A stretch of DNA of 64,000 bases from an uncultured Actinomyces sp. (lineage in GTDB: Bacteria > Actinomycetota > Actinomycetes > Actinomycetales > Actinomycetaceae), in the NCBI GenBank assembly GCA_900541895.1, contig UWSI01000003.1, positions 67,073 through 131,072 on the forward strand. The letters are read 5' to 3'. This document shows positions 25,569 through 34,585 of this stretch, piece by piece (within the stretch, counting starts at the first letter, position 1; each line of letters starts with the position of its first letter). The position numbers and the translations under genes are program-made. The notes below the pieces were generated by a model. It ran no database searches. It was given only the letters and a program-made list of their open reading frames with translations, and was not told the origin of the DNA.

Positions 25569-26771
25569 GTGTCACCCTCAATGATCCCACATGATCGCGA
25601 ATGCACACCAGCCTTCGCATGGCGTGGATTTATGCTCGATTGCGCACGGACATTCTGGCAGCCCGAGCTTATCCACGAGATCATCACTCTGCTGGGACGC
25701 TATGGCTTCAACCGCCTTCATCTTCATCTCACCGATGATGCTGGCTGGCGTATCCAGATCCCCGAATTCCCCGAACTCACTCAAACGGGCGCGCATTTAC
25801 CGCGCGAAGCTTTCGACTGGTACGACAATGTGGACTCGGATAAACGCGCGGTCATGATCACGAGCGCTCCACAAGACTCCACGTGGGGCTATTACACAGA
25901 TGATGAGATCCGGGAAATTATCACCCACGCTTCCTCAGAAGGAATTGAGGTCATCCCAGAAATTGACCTTCCCGGTCACATGCATGCAGCAATTCGCTCC
26001 TACCCCGAGCTGGGAGATCCAGCATTGGCAAAGCTCCCTCCCGAGCAATGGAGCCATCGTAATGACCTTCTTTGGCCCACAGATCAATCCTGGGCTTTGA
26101 TTGATGCCGCACTCACCCACGTCGCTCTTCTCTTCCCATCGCCAATCATTCATATTGGCGGGGACGAATGTCGTTTCGAGGCCTGGGAAAACGATCACGC
26201 CTTGATGGATTCTCTAGCATCCCAAGGAATTCATAGCGGACGTGAGCTCCAAGAATCCATGACTCGACGCGCACTCGAAATCCTTCATTCTCTGGGTAAG
26301 CGCGCTGCCGGTTGGGATGAGCTCACCGAAATCGCCCCGGCAGATGTTCTTGATGACACTCTCATCATCGCGTGGCGAGGATTCGGTGAAGGACCCCGAC
26401 GCGCAGCGCTCTCTGGACAACCATGGGTATATGGATGCTGCGACCAGCTCTATCTGAATCGCCTGGCTGGAGAGGCCTCGGATGAACCGGCGGCAATGTT
26501 CGGAGTGATTACTCCCAAACGAATCCTCACCGAGGTCATGGAGGAGATCACACAAGCGGCCTCCGCGCCAATTGGCATTCAAAGTGCACTGTGGTGCGAA
26601 TTCGTTCCCACACGTGAGCAGTTGTACTACCAGCTTTTCCCGCGTTTGCTTGCCGTCGCCGAAGTCGCCTGGCATGGTTTGTGCGCCCTTGACGAGGCCG
26701 AGATTCACGAGCGCATTCGCGCGGAAATGCAGTGGCTGGCCGAACGCGGAATCTACGGTCGGAAAGCTTAA
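25569..26771 (+). CDS. Family 20 glycosyl hydrolase (beta-N-acetylhexosaminidase)
   Basis: 400 residues, essentially only the catalytic TIM barrel. GH20 enzymes remove terminal beta-linked GlcNAc or GalNAc by substrate-assisted catalysis. Visible: GFMLDCARTFWQPELI, LHLHLTDDAGWRIQIPEFPEL, EVIPEIDLPGHMHAAI, and the hallmark HIGGDECRFEAW with Asp199 and general acid Glu200; later AAGWDELTE, IIAWRG and GIQSALWCEF (Trp stacking). No signal peptide, so it acts in the cytoplasm on sugars brought in by the adjacent ABC transporter. GTG start at 25569 with AGAGGA 6 nt upstream. The short, single-domain form differs from secreted chitobiases. Confidence 0.93.
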   Translation: MSPSMIPHDRECTPAFAWRGFMLDCARTFWQPELIHEIITLLGRYGFNRLHLHLTDDAGWRIQIPEFPELTQTGAHLPREAFDWYDNVDSDKRAVMITSAPQDSTWGYYTDDEIREIITHASSEGIEVIPEIDLPGHMHAAIRSYPELGDPALAKLPPEQWSHRNDLLWPTDQSWALIDAALTHVALLFPSPIIHIGGDECRFEAWENDHALMDSLASQGIHSGRELQESMTRRALEILHSLGKRAAGWDELTEIAPADVLDDTLIIAWRGFGEGPRRAALSGQPWVYGCCDQLYLNRLAGEASDEPAAMFGVITPKRILTEVMEEITQAASAPIGIQSALWCEFVPTREQLYYQLFPRLLAVAEVAWHGLCALDEAEIHERIRAEMQWLAERGIYGRKA

Positions 26772-26777
26772 CTTTTT

Positions 26778-28490
26778 CTACTGACGTTCCGAACGCGAGA
26801 GATTTTCGCGAATGGCCCGGCCGATCCTTTCATGGGTATCATCCTGAATCCACCGTGAATCCAAGCCAAAGTGCGATCCCGCGTTTTTCTCATCCTCACG
26901 AAGCCCTAAAATCGCTTCCCACAGCGGAATGAGTTCTTCGTGATAGGTGTGCCCATGACCACCCGGAGCCGTACCCGCAACCGGCATATCGACGAGGACC
27001 TGAATATAGGTCGCACCTCGCGTGTATTGCATATGGGGACTGACATCCCCATCAACCTTTTCTGAAATCCAGTCGGGCTTGTGCCACACTAACTCCGAAT
27101 TCCACCAAACCACCGGATCCGAGGGGTGCTGAGCATAGACAACCCTGGGATAGTTCCAATCGCCGAGTTCACGGCCGTAAACATCTGCCCAAAGATTCTC
27201 TGGAACATTAACGAAACGAACGTGGCGGCCATTTGCAACAACGGGGGCAACCTCGGGACTGCCTCGGTGACGAATGGCAGTCAGTTCCGCGTGCATCGGC
27301 GTGAACGCAGGAGTCCCCACCCAGAGCGCACCGTCAGTCCGACTTAAAACATCGATGATTCCCGAGAAGACATGTTGCGAGGCGTAGGCACCTAAAGATT
27401 CTCCGCAGACGAAAAGCGCTGGCCTACGGTCTTCTGGAAGCTCATCCACCGCGCGACGAATCGTTTCAAAGAGAATGACCGCTGCTTCTTCAGAAACATC
27501 CAGATCCGTCAGGAAGTTAATCGAGGAAGGAACGAAGGAGTACTGCATCGAGGCTGTCGCACAATTCCCACAAGTCAAGTACTCCAGGGGTTGAACCTGC
27601 CATTCATCAACCCATCCAGATCCCGTCGAAGTGGCAATCAAAATGACAGCGCGATCAAAAGCACCCGTCCGATGCAATTCTTCAACAACAAGATCAGCGG
27701 CACTTTGCAGGCTCTGTCCTTCTTCGGGCATCCCTGCATACACGCGAATAGGCTCCATAGCCGAGCAACCCGTAACGGCCTCGATATCGGCGCGGCTAGG
27801 ACCTCGACCAAGAAAAACGCGGCCCTGCCCGCCCACGGCACGCCAGGAGGAATGCGACTGCGACGAACCCGAACGCTCAGGCACCTGGGGCTGGATAATC
27901 CCCTTTGCCGTACGGTTATTCATCTGTCGTGCATGACGGGTGAAGAAATTAATACCCAGCTTCAGAAGAACCTGCGAGGTCAAGGCATACACAATGACGA
28001 CAAGAATGAGCAGGGAAATAGCCAGCGCGAAGACCATGTGCATCCACCGGCTCAAGATGAAAACAATTGCCCGGCCAATCCACTGTAAGCCCCACGCAAT
28101 ACCGAGCAAAGCCAGCATCAGAATGAAGGCTAAGAAAGTTCCCAAGAGGTATTCCCCTAAGGTCTCACCACGCATTCCGACCAGATGATTGGCATGCTTG
28201 CGCTCGCGATAGGACTGGAGCAACCAGCGGAGGAACCACAAGAAGAACCCCAGCAGTAGCACAGCCCTAAAAGCAATCGATACCGATTGTGGAGCGGTAA
28301 TCTCAACACCAAGCCTGGGCACAACCAAGGCATAGAAACGCTGGATCGTCAGTCCAACGATGTAGCCAACAGCCGAGAGAACACCGGAGGCAACCGCGTG
28401 CCACTGCCACGATCGAGCAAGAAGAGAAGGCGAAACGGATACTCCGTACATCACCAGTGCGCCGACGACGCCAATGAGTGAAATATCCAT
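26778..28490 (-). CDS. Membrane-anchored alpha/beta hydrolase (Abhydrolase_9 family)
   Basis: 570 residues. N-terminal half (1-190) holds five or six membrane helices, the Abhydrolase_9_N domain; the C-terminal half (approx. 230-555) is the catalytic domain, with FLGRGPSRADIEAVTG, VILIATSTGSGWVDEWQV (oxyanion-hole region) and the nucleophile elbow FVCGESLGAYAS, Ser365. HGHTYHEELIPLWEAILG near the end may supply the catalytic His. This is an actinobacterial family of unknown substrate, possibly an esterase or lipase acting on envelope lipids. AGGAGGTGTT precedes the ATG. It is 21 nt downstream of the methyltransferase gene and ends 7 nt from the convergent GH20 stop. Confidence 0.88.
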   Translation of the reverse strand: MDISLIGVVGALVMYGVSVSPSLLARSWQWHAVASGVLSAVGYIVGLTIQRFYALVVPRLGVEITAPQSVSIAFRAVLLLGFFLWFLRWLLQSYRERKHANHLVGMRGETLGEYLLGTFLAFILMLALLGIAWGLQWIGRAIVFILSRWMHMVFALAISLLILVVIVYALTSQVLLKLGINFFTRHARQMNNRTAKGIIQPQVPERSGSSQSHSSWRAVGGQGRVFLGRGPSRADIEAVTGCSAMEPIRVYAGMPEEGQSLQSAADLVVEELHRTGAFDRAVILIATSTGSGWVDEWQVQPLEYLTCGNCATASMQYSFVPSSINFLTDLDVSEEAAVILFETIRRAVDELPEDRRPALFVCGESLGAYASQHVFSGIIDVLSRTDGALWVGTPAFTPMHAELTAIRHRGSPEVAPVVANGRHVRFVNVPENLWADVYGRELGDWNYPRVVYAQHPSDPVVWWNSELVWHKPDWISEKVDGDVSPHMQYTRGATYIQVLVDMPVAGTAPGGHGHTYHEELIPLWEAILGLREDEKNAGSHFGLDSRWIQDDTHERIGRAIRENLSRSERQ

Positions 28491-28511
28491 AACACCTCCT
28501 GTGAATATGTC

Positions 28512-29246
28512 TCATTCTGCCCGATCTGCAACCCAGACGAGCGTGAAATAGGGCAGTTTCACAGTGGAGTGGGGCTCAAAGCCCAGATGCTCATACAGGT
28601 ACCAGCGCAGATTCTCTTGCATTTTTTCGCGTCCCGCAGCTGTGGAGCGCAAGTAGGACGAGCGCGTCGTCCCCAGCTCCATAATGGCTTCGGGGGTCAT
28701 GGAATCATTCCAATCGAAACGATTCAATACCGGTTGGGACCAGTGCCCACCCACGGTCGGAGGACGGTCGGGACGGTGAACATCACCCGAACGCATAATT
28801 CTCGTGAGCCTGTGAACCCATGGGATTGTCACATCCAGTTGATTCCACACAATCATCAACTGCCCGCCGGGACGCACAATTCTGTGCATTTCCTGCCCCG
28901 CTGCCTGTGGATCCACCCAATGCCACGATTGTGCGAATACGGCGCGGTCAACACTCGCATCCGGCAGCTCAGTTGCTTCAGCGCAGGCATCAACGACCTG
29001 CACATTCTGATCGTGTCCCAGGAGCGTCACCAGTTGTTCGCGCATCGCCTGAGCTGGCTCAACTGCGATCACCTTCGCCCCGCGCTCAAGAAGCTCCGCG
29101 GTCAGTTTTCCCGTCCCCGCACCGACATCCGCAATGGTGACTTCCGAGGCCTTCTCCCCCGCAAGAATCGTATCGATCGCCTGACGCGGGTAGCTTGGAC
29201 GAACAGAACCATAGGAATCTGTCGCGTGTTGAAAGGGATTGGTCAC
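28512..29246 (-). CDS. Class I SAM-dependent methyltransferase
   Basis: 244 residues. Methyltransf_11-type fold: FQHATDSYGSVRPSYP at the start, SAM-binding motif I TIADVGAGTGKLTAELLERG, motif II with VIAVEPAQAMREQL, VVDACAEATELPDASVD and FAQSWHWVDPQAAGQEMHRI. The wording SYGSVRPSYP and AQSWHWVDP is typical of a group of small-molecule methyltransferases of unknown substrate. GTG start, 9 nt after the thiQ stop, so probably co-transcribed with thiBPQ. Confidence 0.9.
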   Translation of the reverse strand: MTNPFQHATDSYGSVRPSYPRQAIDTILAGEKASEVTIADVGAGTGKLTAELLERGAKVIAVEPAQAMREQLVTLLGHDQNVQVVDACAEATELPDASVDRAVFAQSWHWVDPQAAGQEMHRIVRPGGQLMIVWNQLDVTIPWVHRLTRIMRSGDVHRPDRPPTVGGHWSQPVLNRFDWNDSMTPEAIMELGTTRSSYLRSTAAGREKMQENLRWYLYEHLGFEPHSTVKLPYFTLVWVADRAE

Positions 29247-29255
29247 GAGTGAAGC

Positions 29256-30185
29256 CTAGTGGATTGTCCCCCGAGATGCCCGGACCTGAACCCTCTGGCC
29301 AACAGAAGGGATCGGATTGTCGAAAGGAACTCGCATCAACTTTGGTTCTGCACTAGAAGAAGATTCCAACTGAACGGGAATCACAGAGAATCCCCGTCCG
29401 CGGCTCAGCACAGTACCGCACACAACCGCCCAGAGCTCACCTTCTTTGCCAGCAAGCTCCAGTTCTTCCTTCTCGACTCCCAAAAAGCGCGCCACTTCCA
29501 TGTCTCCCGGGTCCTCCCACATGGCCTCGGGACTATCAAGGCGACGAAGACGCCCGGCGATCATCACGCCAATCTGATCGGCAACGGTAAAAGCCTCATC
29601 CTGGTCATGGGTGACGTAGATGCTCGTGATTCCTTCGCCTGTGATGATTTCACGCAATTCGATCGACAAACTTTCACGCATCGAACGATCTAGCGCGGAA
29701 AGCGGTTCATCCAAGAGAAGGAGACGAGGTCGTGGGGCCAGAGCGCGGGCCAAGGCCACTCGCTGCGCTTGGCCTCCCGACAGGGAATCGATACTCCGCG
29801 GGCCAAAACCTTCCAAACCGACAATCTCTAAAACCTCTGCAACACGCGCAGAGCGTTCGGAGGCGGGAAGAGCGCGCAGGCCGTAGGCGACATTTCCTTC
29901 AACACTGCGATGCGGAAAGAGCTGTCCGTCCTGGAACATCAAGCCAAAACCACGCCTATACGTAGGAGTGCGAAGAATTGACTGTCCAGCCCATTGAATA
30001 TCGCCCTGCTGAGGACGTTCAAGGCCCGCGATTGCGCGCAACAACGTCGACTTTCCACATCCACTTGGGCCGAGAAGCGCAGTGATTTGGCCGGACTGAA
30101 GAGAGAAAGAGACACCATTTACCGCACGGAAAGAACCGTAATCAACGCTCACATCAATGCACTCTAAAGCCGTCGAATCGGTCAT
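29256..30185 (-). CDS. thiQ: Thiamine-type ABC transporter ATP-binding protein
   Basis: 309 residues from ATG 30185 (RBS GGAGACAGACT; overlaps the permease stop as ATGA). Walker A LLGPSGCGKSTLL, Q loop GLMFQDGQLFPHRSVEGN, signature SLSGGQAQRVALARALAPRP, Walker B LLLLDEPLSALD, H loop YVTHDQDEAFTVADQIG, then about 100 residues of a regulatory beta domain (VCGTVLSRGRGFSVIPVQ). Energises import by the two-domain permease. Operon order binding protein, permease, ATPase and the TPP riboswitch point to thiamine or TPP import; by family alone it could also be an iron or polyamine ATPase. Confidence 0.9.
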   Translation of the reverse strand: MTDSTALECIDVSVDYGSFRAVNGVSFSLQSGQITALLGPSGCGKSTLLRAIAGLERPQQGDIQWAGQSILRTPTYRRGFGLMFQDGQLFPHRSVEGNVAYGLRALPASERSARVAEVLEIVGLEGFGPRSIDSLSGGQAQRVALARALAPRPRLLLLDEPLSALDRSMRESLSIELREIITGEGITSIYVTHDQDEAFTVADQIGVMIAGRLRRLDSPEAMWEDPGDMEVARFLGVEKEELELAGKEGELWAVVCGTVLSRGRGFSVIPVQLESSSSAEPKLMRVPFDNPIPSVGQRVQVRASRGTIH

Positions 30186-31849
30186 AGTCTGTCTCCAATC
30201 TCCGCTGGACGCAGCCATTCCATACAGGTAATCAGCAGTGCACATACCGCTGCAAGAAGGACACAAGAAGCCATCGCCACACCCTGATCTAAGGCGTCAG
30301 GGCGTGAAATCAAACGATAGATGACCACGGGAAGCGTGACTGCATCCCCCTTGGCAAGGAAAGAGGTCGCACCAAATTCCCCCAATGACGTCGCAATCGC
30401 AAAACCCGCAGCTATACCCACGGAGCGCGCAAGGACCGGTCCATCGATTGTTACTAAAACTCGAGAATCGCTGGCCCCCAAACTTGCCGCAGCCTCGCGG
30501 AGCCGGGGGTTAATTGCTCTCAACGAGGGCGCGATCAGGCGAACGACCAGAGGAAGAGCAACGACGGCCTGCGCACAGGGCACCAGGATCCAGGAACTGC
30601 GCAGATCTAGAGGCGGACGGTTCATGGTGATGAGGAATCCAAAACCAACCGTCACAGCAGAAACACCCAAAGGAAGCATGAAGACGCTTTCCACCACAGC
30701 TAATGCACTTTGTCCCACTCGTGAACGGGGATGACGCGTCACAAGAAGAACCACGCAAACGCCCACGCCTAAAGCAATTACCATTGCGGCAAGGGCGACA
30801 AGAAGCGAATGCCCCAAAGCCTGCAGGGGTGAGACACGAAGAGCGGGAGTGAAGGAAGAATCTGCCAACTTCGCGTAGTGCTCAAAGGTTAAACGGCCTC
30901 GTCGGTGAAGGGAACGCCACACCAGTGCGGCCAGGGGCAGAAGGACAAGCACACAAATAACAAAACCGCTGAAAACCAGTGCCCACAGATCTCCCGCGCT
31001 CACGGGCCTCTGCGCCCGAGGCGCACCCAAAGTTGCCGCGTTCTTCCCACGTCTGCGCGCGGCCTCGGCGATGATCAAGGACAGTGCAATGACGACTAAC
31101 TGAACAATGGACAGCACCGAGGCGCTGCGAAGATCTAAGAACTGGGTGGTGAGCATGTAGATCTCGGACTCGACGGTCGTGAGCTTCGAACCACCCAAAA
31201 TCAACACAATCCCGAAGGAAGTGGCGCAATACAGGAAGACTAACGAGGCCGCAGAGGCAATCGCGGGAAGGAGTGCCGGAAGGGTGACACTCAGGAAAAC
31301 TCGGCGTGGTGGAGCACCCAGACATGAGGCGACCTGAGCGGGACGCTCATCTAATTGGGACCAAAAACTGCCAACATTGCGTACAACCAGCGAGTAATTG
31401 AAAAACACCATCGCTGCGACAACCGCGGTCATCGTGCCATCCAGCCCCAAGAAGCCTAGCCACCCCTGAGGCGCAAGAAGAGAGCGAAAAGCAACACCCA
31501 CAACGACTGTGGGCAGAACAAAGGGCACCGAAATGACTGCGCGAAGGAATCGACGTCCGGGGAAACGACAGCAGTACAGGGCGTAGGCACCCGGAATCCC
31601 CAAAATCAATGAAAAGATCGTACCCAGAAGGGCCATCCACAGGGTGCGGCCAATGACCTTCCAAGTTCGAGAAGCCCCCAAAAGCTCACCTAAGCCCGAA
31701 AGGTCAATCCCACCTCCCTTAGCACTAAATCCCTGAGCGATGAGAGTCGCCGCTGGCCAGGCAAAAAACAGCGTAAGAAACGCCAGGGGGACGCCGAGGG
31801 CAATTGCCCCGGCGCCCACCCTAAGCACACGCTGCCGAAAATCTGTCAC
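30182..31849 (-). CDS. thiP: Two-domain ABC transporter permease, thiamine type
   Basis: About 555 residues with twelve predicted helices in two homologous halves. Each half has an EAA loop: first EAA-like DERPAQVASCLGAPPRRVFL followed by VTLPALLPAIASA; second NPRLREAAASLGASDSRVLV and VARSVGIAAGFAIATSLGEF. This is the ThiP/FbpB plan. I prefer the GTG at 31849 overlapping the binding-protein stop (GTGA); an in-frame TTG at 31882 would overlap more. Imports the ligand delivered by the upstream lipoprotein. Confidence 0.9.
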   Translation of the reverse strand: MTDFRQRVLRVGAGAIALGVPLAFLTLFFAWPAATLIAQGFSAKGGGIDLSGLGELLGASRTWKVIGRTLWMALLGTIFSLILGIPGAYALYCCRFPGRRFLRAVISVPFVLPTVVVGVAFRSLLAPQGWLGFLGLDGTMTAVVAAMVFFNYSLVVRNVGSFWSQLDERPAQVASCLGAPPRRVFLSVTLPALLPAIASAASLVFLYCATSFGIVLILGGSKLTTVESEIYMLTTQFLDLRSASVLSIVQLVVIALSLIIAEAARRRGKNAATLGAPRAQRPVSAGDLWALVFSGFVICVLVLLPLAALVWRSLHRRGRLTFEHYAKLADSSFTPALRVSPLQALGHSLLVALAAMVIALGVGVCVVLLVTRHPRSRVGQSALAVVESVFMLPLGVSAVTVGFGFLITMNRPPLDLRSSWILVPCAQAVVALPLVVRLIAPSLRAINPRLREAAASLGASDSRVLVTIDGPVLARSVGIAAGFAIATSLGEFGATSFLAKGDAVTLPVVIYRLISRPDALDQGVAMASCVLLAAVCALLITCMEWLRPAEIGDRL

Positions 31850-32931
31850 CCAAGGACCGTTTCTTGCCAGGACTTGAGCCAAGCAGTCGAGTTCTTCTCA
31901 ATGTCCTGAGGATCAACACGCAGGGGCTTATCGGTCAGAGGGCCAAACTTTTGCAGAGCCTCGGGTGCCTGTCCCTTGTAGGGGTACATGTAGGTTGCCT
32001 TCGAAATTGCGCTCTGGACTTCGTCAGAGAGCAGGAATTCGATGAACTTCTTTGCTCCTTCGGGGTTCTTCGCTCCCTTGAGGACACCGGCGTATTCAAC
32101 CTGACGGAAGCAGGTATCGGTGATGACACCGGTCGAGCTTTCGGTTCCTGCATCATTGACCGCATAGGCAGGAGAGGAACCGTAGGACACCATCATGGGG
32201 TAGCTGCCCTTGCCTTCACCAGCGCTGTAGTCAACGTTGAATGCCTGCGACCAGCCCTCGGTGATCTTCACGCCGTTGTCCTTGAGTGACTTCCAGTACT
32301 GGGCGTACCCATCGGGACCAAACTTTGCGATCGTTGCCAGCATGAATGCCATTCCCGGAGTTGATGATGCCGGGTTCATGGCGACAAGCATGTCCTTGTA
32401 TTGAGGCTTCGCCAGGTCTTCGAAGCTTGTCGGCACAGCAAGCTGGTGGTCGGCGAACCACTTCTTGTCGTAGTTCACGCAGACATCGCCACGATCGATG
32501 GGAACCAGACCGGGTTCGCCCTGGAAATTGTCATCTGCGTTGGGCGAGGTGATATGTGCATCCTCGATGATTCCCTGACCGCCAATACGGGTTGAAACCG
32601 TATTATCTAGGCCAAAAACTGCGTCTCCCAGGGGTGAATCCTTAGTAAGAACCAGCTGATTGGCCAGCTCCCCGCCGTTACCGATCGCTTGGATTTTCGC
32701 AGTAATTCCGGTCTTCTCATGGAACTTGTCCAGAAGGTCCTGGGGGAAGTCGAATGAATCGTAGGCAAGAATAGTGATACTTTGATCACCCTGTGCCGAG
32801 GCCGTGCCAGCCTGCGTTGCGGCACCATCCTTAGCGCTTCCCGCGCAAGCTGCAAGAGAGCTTGCTGCAACCAAAAATGTCGCAGTTGATGCGATCAAAC
32901 GGACGCGACGATGCGCCGAAAAAGTAGACAT
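31846..32931 (-). CDS. thiB: Thiamine-binding lipoprotein of an ABC transporter
   Basis: 361 residues. Lipobox SSLAAC with Cys29, then a family of periplasmic binding proteins with QSITILAYDSFDFPQDLLDKF, LVLTKDSPLGDAVFGLDNTV, LVPIDRGDVCVNYDKKWF, ASSTPGMAFMLATIAKFG, GSYPMMVSYGSSPAY and FRQVEYAGVLKGAKNPEGAK. These strings match ThiB-type proteins (tbpA). It is the first gene after the TPP riboswitch, which makes thiamine, its phosphates or a precursor the likely ligand. RBS GGAGG at 32938-32942, 6 nt before the ATG. Confidence 0.93.
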   Translation of the reverse strand: MSTFSAHRRVRLIASTATFLVAASSLAACAGSAKDGAATQAGTASAQGDQSITILAYDSFDFPQDLLDKFHEKTGITAKIQAIGNGGELANQLVLTKDSPLGDAVFGLDNTVSTRIGGQGIIEDAHITSPNADDNFQGEPGLVPIDRGDVCVNYDKKWFADHQLAVPTSFEDLAKPQYKDMLVAMNPASSTPGMAFMLATIAKFGPDGYAQYWKSLKDNGVKITEGWSQAFNVDYSAGEGKGSYPMMVSYGSSPAYAVNDAGTESSTGVITDTCFRQVEYAGVLKGAKNPEGAKKFIEFLLSDEVQSAISKATYMYPYKGQAPEALQKFGPLTDKPLRVDPQDIEKNSTAWLKSWQETVLG

Positions 32932-32937
32932 TTTCTT

Positions 32938-32957
32938 CCTCCGCTAATGGTGGGAGG
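32938..32957 (-). promoter_or_regulatory. Shine-Dalgarno sequestering hairpin of the thi mRNA
   Basis: In the minus-strand RNA CCUCC (32953-32957) can pair with the GGAGG ribosome binding site (32938-32942) of thiB across a 10-nt loop. A second 9-bp hairpin (32962-32983, one wobble) lies between it and the aptamer. No U tract is present, so translational control is favoured. Confidence 0.5.
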
Positions 32958-32989
32958 GCTGGACCGCCTCGGGGGAGGCAGTCTGGAGA

Positions 32990-33075
32990 TTGCGACTTCC
33001 TACGCCGGCATAATCCGGATCAGGTGTAAGGGTCTGCATTCGCACTCTCAGCCCACGGTGGGCTCCCCTGTCTTA
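32990..33075 (-). ncRNA. TPP (thiamine pyrophosphate) riboswitch aptamer
   Basis: On the minus strand: GGGGAGCCC ... GGGCTGAGAG, then GACCCTTACACCTGATCCGG, then ATTATGCCGGCGTAGGAAG. The CUGAGA and ACCUGAUC-GGAUnAUGCCnGCGUAGGGA elements are the invariant core of the THI element. It controls the thiB-thiP-thiQ operon, presumably switching it off when TPP is plentiful. Confidence 0.96.
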
Positions 33076-33093
33076 CTCGCCAAGCATAGCGCA

Positions 33094-34521
33094 TCAAGCA
33101 GAGAGGGATGTACGGCCTCGGCGAACCAGAGAACGGTGGCGACGAATTACGCCGACGACAGTGATGCCAACCATCCACGCAGCCGACATCAGTAGCCCCT
33201 GCAGACTTTCCATATCCAAGGACAGCACGACGACCACCACAGCAATGAAGGCGATAAACAGCCAGGCGGAGAAGACACCGCCAGGAAGCGGGAAGGTCGA
33301 GCTGCGGTGTTTGTTCGGGTACTTCCGCACGTAGAACAGGTAGGCGATAACAATCAAAACCCACACGACCATGAAGAGTGTGGCCGACATTGAAGTCACC
33401 ACAGTGAAAACGCTCAGGATTGAATCGCCAAAAGCCAGAAGAACAGCGGCGGAAAGCAAGAACACACACGAAAGGAAGAGCGCGTTCTGGGGGACGTGGC
33501 GCTTTGACAGACGACCAAAGAAGGGGGCCGCATCACCCTGAAGTGAGAGGGAGAAGAGCATCCTCGAGGTCGAGTAGATCCCCGAGTTGGCCGACGAGGC
33601 CGCAGAAGTGAGCACGACCAAGTTGACCAGTGAAGCCGCCGCTCCCAGCCCCGTCATTGAGAACATCGTGACGAAAGGCGACTGGGCCTTATCAATCTGA
33701 TCCCAGGGCGTCACCATCATGATGACCGCAAGAGAGCAAATGTAGAACAGAACAACGCGAACGGGAATCGAGTTGATTGCCTTGGGAAGAGTTTGCGTGG
33801 GGTTCGCGGTCTCGGCAACGGTCGTTCCAACAAGCTCGATACCAACGAAAGCAAAAACTGCGATCTGGAAGCCACCCAGAAATCCGCTCAGTCCCGTTGG
33901 GAATAGGCCTCCGTGACTCCACAGGTTCGAAACCGCCGCGGCTGTACCGTTGCTGTCACGCATACCAATGGCAATCATCACGACACCGACAACAATCAGA
34001 GCAATGATTGCAACGATCTTAATCATCGCAAACCAGAATTCGGTCTCTCCGAAAGCCTTAACGGTCATCGCATTGAGAGTGAAGAGAAGGAGCGCCGTAG
34101 CAAGAACGGGAATCCACGCGGACAGGTTCGGAAACCAAAAACGCACGTAACCGGTGATGGCAACGACGTCAGCAATACCTGTAACCACCCAACACAGCCA
34201 GTAGGTCCATCCCATGACAAACCCCAGGGTTGGGCCGAGGAAGTGCCGAATGATATCGGCAAAAGTACCGTATCTCTTATCCGAAAGGAGGATCTCACCC
34301 ATCGCACGCATGAACAGAAAGAGCGCGCTGCCAATAATCAGATAGACCAAAAGGATCGAGGGACCAGCCGTTGCAATGGTCTTTCCGGAGCCCATGAAGA
34401 GGCCGGTACCGATTGCGCCGCCAATAGCGATGAGCTGGATATGGCGGTTCGTTAGATTGCGCTGAAGCTCGCGACCCGAGGCGTCGCCGAAGCTCTGCTC
34501 ATCGTCTTCGCTGGTGCTCAT
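33094..34521 (-). CDS. Amino acid permease (APC family, CycA type)
   Basis: 475 residues, about 12 membrane helices. N terminus ELQRNLTNRHIQLIAIGGAI then GTGLFMGSGKTIATAGPS is the conserved amino acid permease motif; later GFVMGWTYWLCWVVTGIADVV and FGETEFWFAMIKIVAI. It resembles D-serine/D-alanine/glycine permeases (CycA), but the specificity within AAT-type permeases is not certain. ATG 34521 selected because the product starts with a polar tail before the conserved motif; a longer frame to 34632 would overlap the divergent gene. A possible role is recycling of D-amino acids. Confidence 0.9.
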   Translation of the reverse strand: MSTSEDDEQSFGDASGRELQRNLTNRHIQLIAIGGAIGTGLFMGSGKTIATAGPSILLVYLIIGSALFLFMRAMGEILLSDKRYGTFADIIRHFLGPTLGFVMGWTYWLCWVVTGIADVVAITGYVRFWFPNLSAWIPVLATALLLFTLNAMTVKAFGETEFWFAMIKIVAIIALIVVGVVMIAIGMRDSNGTAAAVSNLWSHGGLFPTGLSGFLGGFQIAVFAFVGIELVGTTVAETANPTQTLPKAINSIPVRVVLFYICSLAVIMMVTPWDQIDKAQSPFVTMFSMTGLGAAASLVNLVVLTSAASSANSGIYSTSRMLFSLSLQGDAAPFFGRLSKRHVPQNALFLSCVFLLSAAVLLAFGDSILSVFTVVTSMSATLFMVVWVLIVIAYLFYVRKYPNKHRSSTFPLPGGVFSAWLFIAFIAVVVVVLSLDMESLQGLLMSAAWMVGITVVGVIRRHRSLVRRGRTSLSA

Positions 34522-34585
34522 TGTGATCCGTTCTCTCAGTTGAGCTTTCCACGCTAGCATGCCCCATCGGGATAGATGGGAGAAA

